Source: Blasia pusilla
Lineage: Eukaryota; Marchantiophyta; Marchantiopsida; Blasiales
Assembly (NCBI GenBank): GCA_050084515.1
Contig: CM114271.1
Coordinates: forward strand, 36,642,001-36,706,000
Direction of reading: 5' to 3'
Length of the DNA stretch: 64,000 nt
The position numbers and the translations under genes are program-made. Below, piece after piece: positions 60,831 to 64,000 of this stretch (position 1 is its first letter; each line of letters opens with the position of its first letter). A model generated the notes under the pieces. It made no database searches, was not told the DNA's origin, and was given only the letters and a program-made list of their open reading frames with translations.

Positions 60831-62538
60831 GAGAACCCCATGAGAATGAAAGTGTACGTCTTGAACACACGATATGGCTCGGAATCCACAATCTGACACC
60901 CCCGCGCGAAAAAAGGTCCGCATTAGTTAGATAGAATGCATAATCCTAAGTTAGCCCGTACAAGCCTTCCACCGACGAAAGCTGTTTTCTATTAAAAGTA
61001 CCGGGGATGTTCAACATATCATATTTATTTTAAGTTACTACTTGGGCTGGATTTAAGTCACCTGCCCAATTTTTCTTACCACCGACCATCTTGGATATAT
61101 TCAGCATACATCTATCTATACACGAACCTCCTTCGTGGGAAATGGTAAGTGGGTACTTACGTCAAAAGGACAAACCTTTTCATTTTGGAAAAGCCATTTA
61201 ACTAAACTATGGATAGGATATGATTTTTTTATGCAATGGGTTAAAATGAAAATTTTTGAATTTGATATTTAGATATCATGTTATTAGTCTGCATTATTAT
61301 GAGATTAATTTTATTTTCAAACACTAATCCGAGTGTCACAACATTTAGACCAAAAAATATTTTTCATCTTAAAGGCAAGAAGAATTCTTTTTAAAAAGTA
61401 CGGGAGGCGTGATGAATCATCCGGAGGGTTGTATACTAGTCTATATTATTATAGCTAATATCTTCTTCATTTTCAAACATCCTAGCTTTTTGATATATGT
61501 CACCTTTCCCTCCAGGTTTGTACCATGTGTCATCTTCAGATAAATTCTTTTAATACAATTTAGTTTTTGATAACATTTGTCCGACCTCTTTAGGATAGTG
61601 GAATTTCAAATTTCCCATGTTTTTCATTTAGTTTTTCTTTTCTTTCTGCTTCATAGCTTTTGCTTCGTAAGGGTCGTCAATGAGGGTTATCGAGTCACTG
61701 TGAGTTTCAAAGAAGGAGTTAGCAGCAGTTCGGGGGATGCAATCATTATCGTGAGTTCTTTCCAAGGCTTGTTGAAGCATTGAAAGATCAAAGGACCATT
61801 TTGTAGAGGATGTTGGGTTCTTGGAATATTGGCTGAGGAGAAGTATGTCCAGTAATAAGGCAACGATTGAGACCCAATCTGCAAAGAAGCTTCAAAGTGC
61901 ACATATCGTAAGTGTTTTATACATTCAATTAGATCCACATATCTTGAAGTCAACAACACCAAATCCAACAAACATCCATATTTTCCTTTAAGGGCTCAAG
62001 CCAATCGAAAGAAAAAATCTTTAAAACATCCTTGCCTAGTACTCAAGGTTGAGATTCTATTATGAAGTCAGAATCCCATACTTGTAAGAATTACGTTGCT
62101 GATTTTTGTATGTGCAGAAAACTTGAAGAAGTAAAAAAAGGTGTACCTTCAATGTACAAAGGTTGTTCACTTGATTCAAATTTGATTACAAGGCCTTTAG
62201 AATGATTTTTAAGTAAGTAGCTTTCACACTATGAGTATATGCTAAAAAAGAGTACTTCCAAAGTGAAAATTGGACCATGAAAAAAGAAGCCCCCAACATG
62301 ATTCTTAATGATCTCGTCTAACCACTCAAAAATCTCAAACTAGATCTCAGATCAAATCTCAACAATAATTTATGAAAATAATATAAGTAGGATCCCACCC
62401 TCTCTACCTCTTCTCTTGAGAGACCCATGCGATAACATTTATCTCATTGATGAAATTTCAAGCATATTGACATGAAAAACTCTTTCAAGGCTATGGATTC
62501 ATAAGGACACCAAACCACAATAACAAAAGATGAGGGTG

Positions 62539-62541
<3 letters not shown>

Positions 62542-62614
<73 letters not shown>
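62542..62614. repeat. (CT)n microsatellite, about 36 units
   Basis: The longest simple repeat in the window, ending in a short (GT)n tract at 62615-62621. Confidence 0.95.
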
Positions 62615-62621
<7 letters not shown>

Positions 62622-62679
62622 ACTAGTCCCATGGCCCTGTGGGATCCCCATGGACAATAAATCTATTCATTCATTCATT

Positions 62680-62696
62680 CTCTCTCTCTCTCTCTC
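62680..62696. repeat. (CT)n microsatellite with adjacent (CATT)n
   Basis: Eight CT units preceded by three CATT units. Confidence 0.8.
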
Positions 62697-63618
62697 AAAT
62701 GATGTCATTATCACATATGTGGAAGGGGTCTCATAGGCCAGTTAGGCTTCTCGTGGACTAAAAATCAACTCACTCACTCTCTCACAACCAAAGTTACCAA
62801 ACCCACTCATGATGAGAGGATGAGGTTATTCACAAGACAAGGAGCACCATAACAAGGTTCAATCAAAGAGAGAATGAGCTCCCAAAATCTCTCTCCCCAT
62901 TCCCTCTCCTTGGTGACTTTCACTCATATATCACCACATTGATCCTTTATCTAAAATAGTAGGTCAAAGGTCAATTTTGCATGATATGGGATGACGAGAC
63001 CTGAGCTTTGGAGAAGCTCTTTGGTGATGAGCAAGAGCAAGCAATGGGTTTTTCCATGCATGGCTACAAGCTTACAAGAGTATTGCCACAAGTGTTAGAG
63101 GCATCATTGAGACATGTGTTGGGGTAGGGGATGGACCCAGACTATTTCATATGGATGGTCAGCCTAGGTTTGGGTAAGAAGCAATAAATACAAGTGTCAT
63201 CCACTAGTCAGCACATTGTCTACAAAATCGAAGGGGCATTGATTGGGGGCGAGATAGGGAGAGATAGGCATTCATAGACTTCTTGGAATGTTGATTGAGT
63301 TACGGGTGTGATGGCGTCTCCTAGCATCATATATCAATGATGTTCTCTATATCTATACAAACCCATTTATTATAATAGATCCAGAATGGATAACCTGAAA
63401 TAAATGTCGATGTAGCTCCTGATCAACTACAACCTTGATGAAACTCCTTCATGAAAAAAACTTCTCTAGTCAACAATCTATACTCTCAAGTGTTGACCGT
63501 CCTCAAACCTCCTTGATGTGTAGTGTAGTTACAGTGGTACAATGTGGCAATGACAACACATAACGGCTACAAACGGCACAACAATCAATGATAAGATGCA
63601 ACAAGAAATGAAATGCAA

Positions 63619-63914
63619 GGTGACATATGAAAAACATTCCTTTCCGTGGACTTACGTTCGTCTTATAGAAGGACTTATTCATATGGGCCCCATATTCCCC
63701 CTTCTTTCTCATCCCCCCTACTTTCCTTCGTGATCCCACATTCTCGTTTCTTCCTCCTCCCACCTTCACTCCCTCCCCCCTTATTTCCATGCCCATCCTT
63801 GCCTTGCCTTCCACAATAAACTATAAGTGTGGATCCCATCGTTTGCAATCCATGTCCACAAATAAGGCCGACCATGTCCATCCTAAGGACAGATTTATCT
63901 ATTTTTATGCAACC
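63619..63914 (-). mobile_element. MITE-like element, copy D
   Basis: Starts GGTGACATATG and ends TTTTATGCAACC. Its interior matches copies A-C in inverse orientation to A and C: shared segments include CGTGGACTTACGTTCG, TATAGAAGGACTT and TATGGGCC(C)CAT. 296 bp long. Confidence 0.7.
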
Positions 63915-64000
63915 ATGATGACATCCCTTTTTCTATTAAGAAAAAAACAAATGCTCTACATATTAATGCTAATGTAGCTCCATAAACATAGTGTGGTGCA

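Larger units (their letters stand above)
60831..63618. other. AT-rich intergenic region
   Basis: No gene or transposon core recognised. It holds the CT microsatellites at 62542-62614 and 62680-62696. Purine or pyrimidine runs here generate artefactual Arg-Glu frames. Confidence 0.4.

Noticed and set aside
62444-62632. Arg-Glu repeat 'protein' on the minus strand
   Set aside because: It is the translation of a CT microsatellite.
1-64000. CRISPR arrays, bacterial operons, ribosomal RNA genes and spliceosomal snRNAs
   Set aside because: None seen; the tandem repeats here have unit lengths and spacing unlike CRISPR, and the gene structure is eukaryotic.

Overview
This is a piece of plant nuclear genome, most likely from a flowering plant. 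The protein-coding genes are split by many GT-AG introns of roughly 80-1,500 bp. Spliced products match land-plant families, and the long gaps are filled with decayed plant transposons: Ty1-copia, Ty3-gypsy, CACTA, Helitron-like and MITE-like. I cannot name the species.

Two genes can be supported. On the minus strand, 9733-17193, lies a SAC3/GANP-family gene (SAC3A/LENG8 type, TREX-2-like mRNA export). I could read all 13 coding exons in a consistent frame, giving 1,148 residues. On the plus strand, 35606-44771, lies a DUF3754 membrane-protein gene (TMEM143-like). It has 14 modelled exons and about 1,021 residues, with one uncertain junction between exons 1 and 2. The genes face apart (the minus-strand gene lies to the left) and are about 18 kb apart; nothing suggests they work together.

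Layout: 1-6.3 kb is unassigned, relatively GC-rich sequence without a convincing gene. 6.3-9.7 kb is AT-rich intergenic DNA. 9.7-17.3 kb is the SAC3A gene. 17.3-35.6 kb is repeat-rich: a 207-bp Helitron-like element, a 180-bp tandem repeat, a CACTA remnant with one terminal repeat, a roughly 349-bp tandem array, and a stray LTR piece. 35.6-45.2 kb is the DUF3754 gene, with a candidate solo LTR in intron 10. 45.3-47.35 kb looks like a 2-kb non-autonomous Helitron directly downstream of that gene. 47.4-51.3 kb is mostly unassigned and includes a roughly 360-bp foldback. 51.3-64 kb is a nest of decayed retrotransposons: two copia remnants, a gypsy LTR plus gag, four copies of one approximately 300-bp MITE-like family, and several short tandem repeats.

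I found no sign of a new multi-gene system. The most notable signals are structural: the foldback, the MITE family nested in copia, the paired Helitron termini and the tandem arrays. All coordinates for exons come from reading splice signals and frame by eye, and homology statements rest on family knowledge, not on a search.
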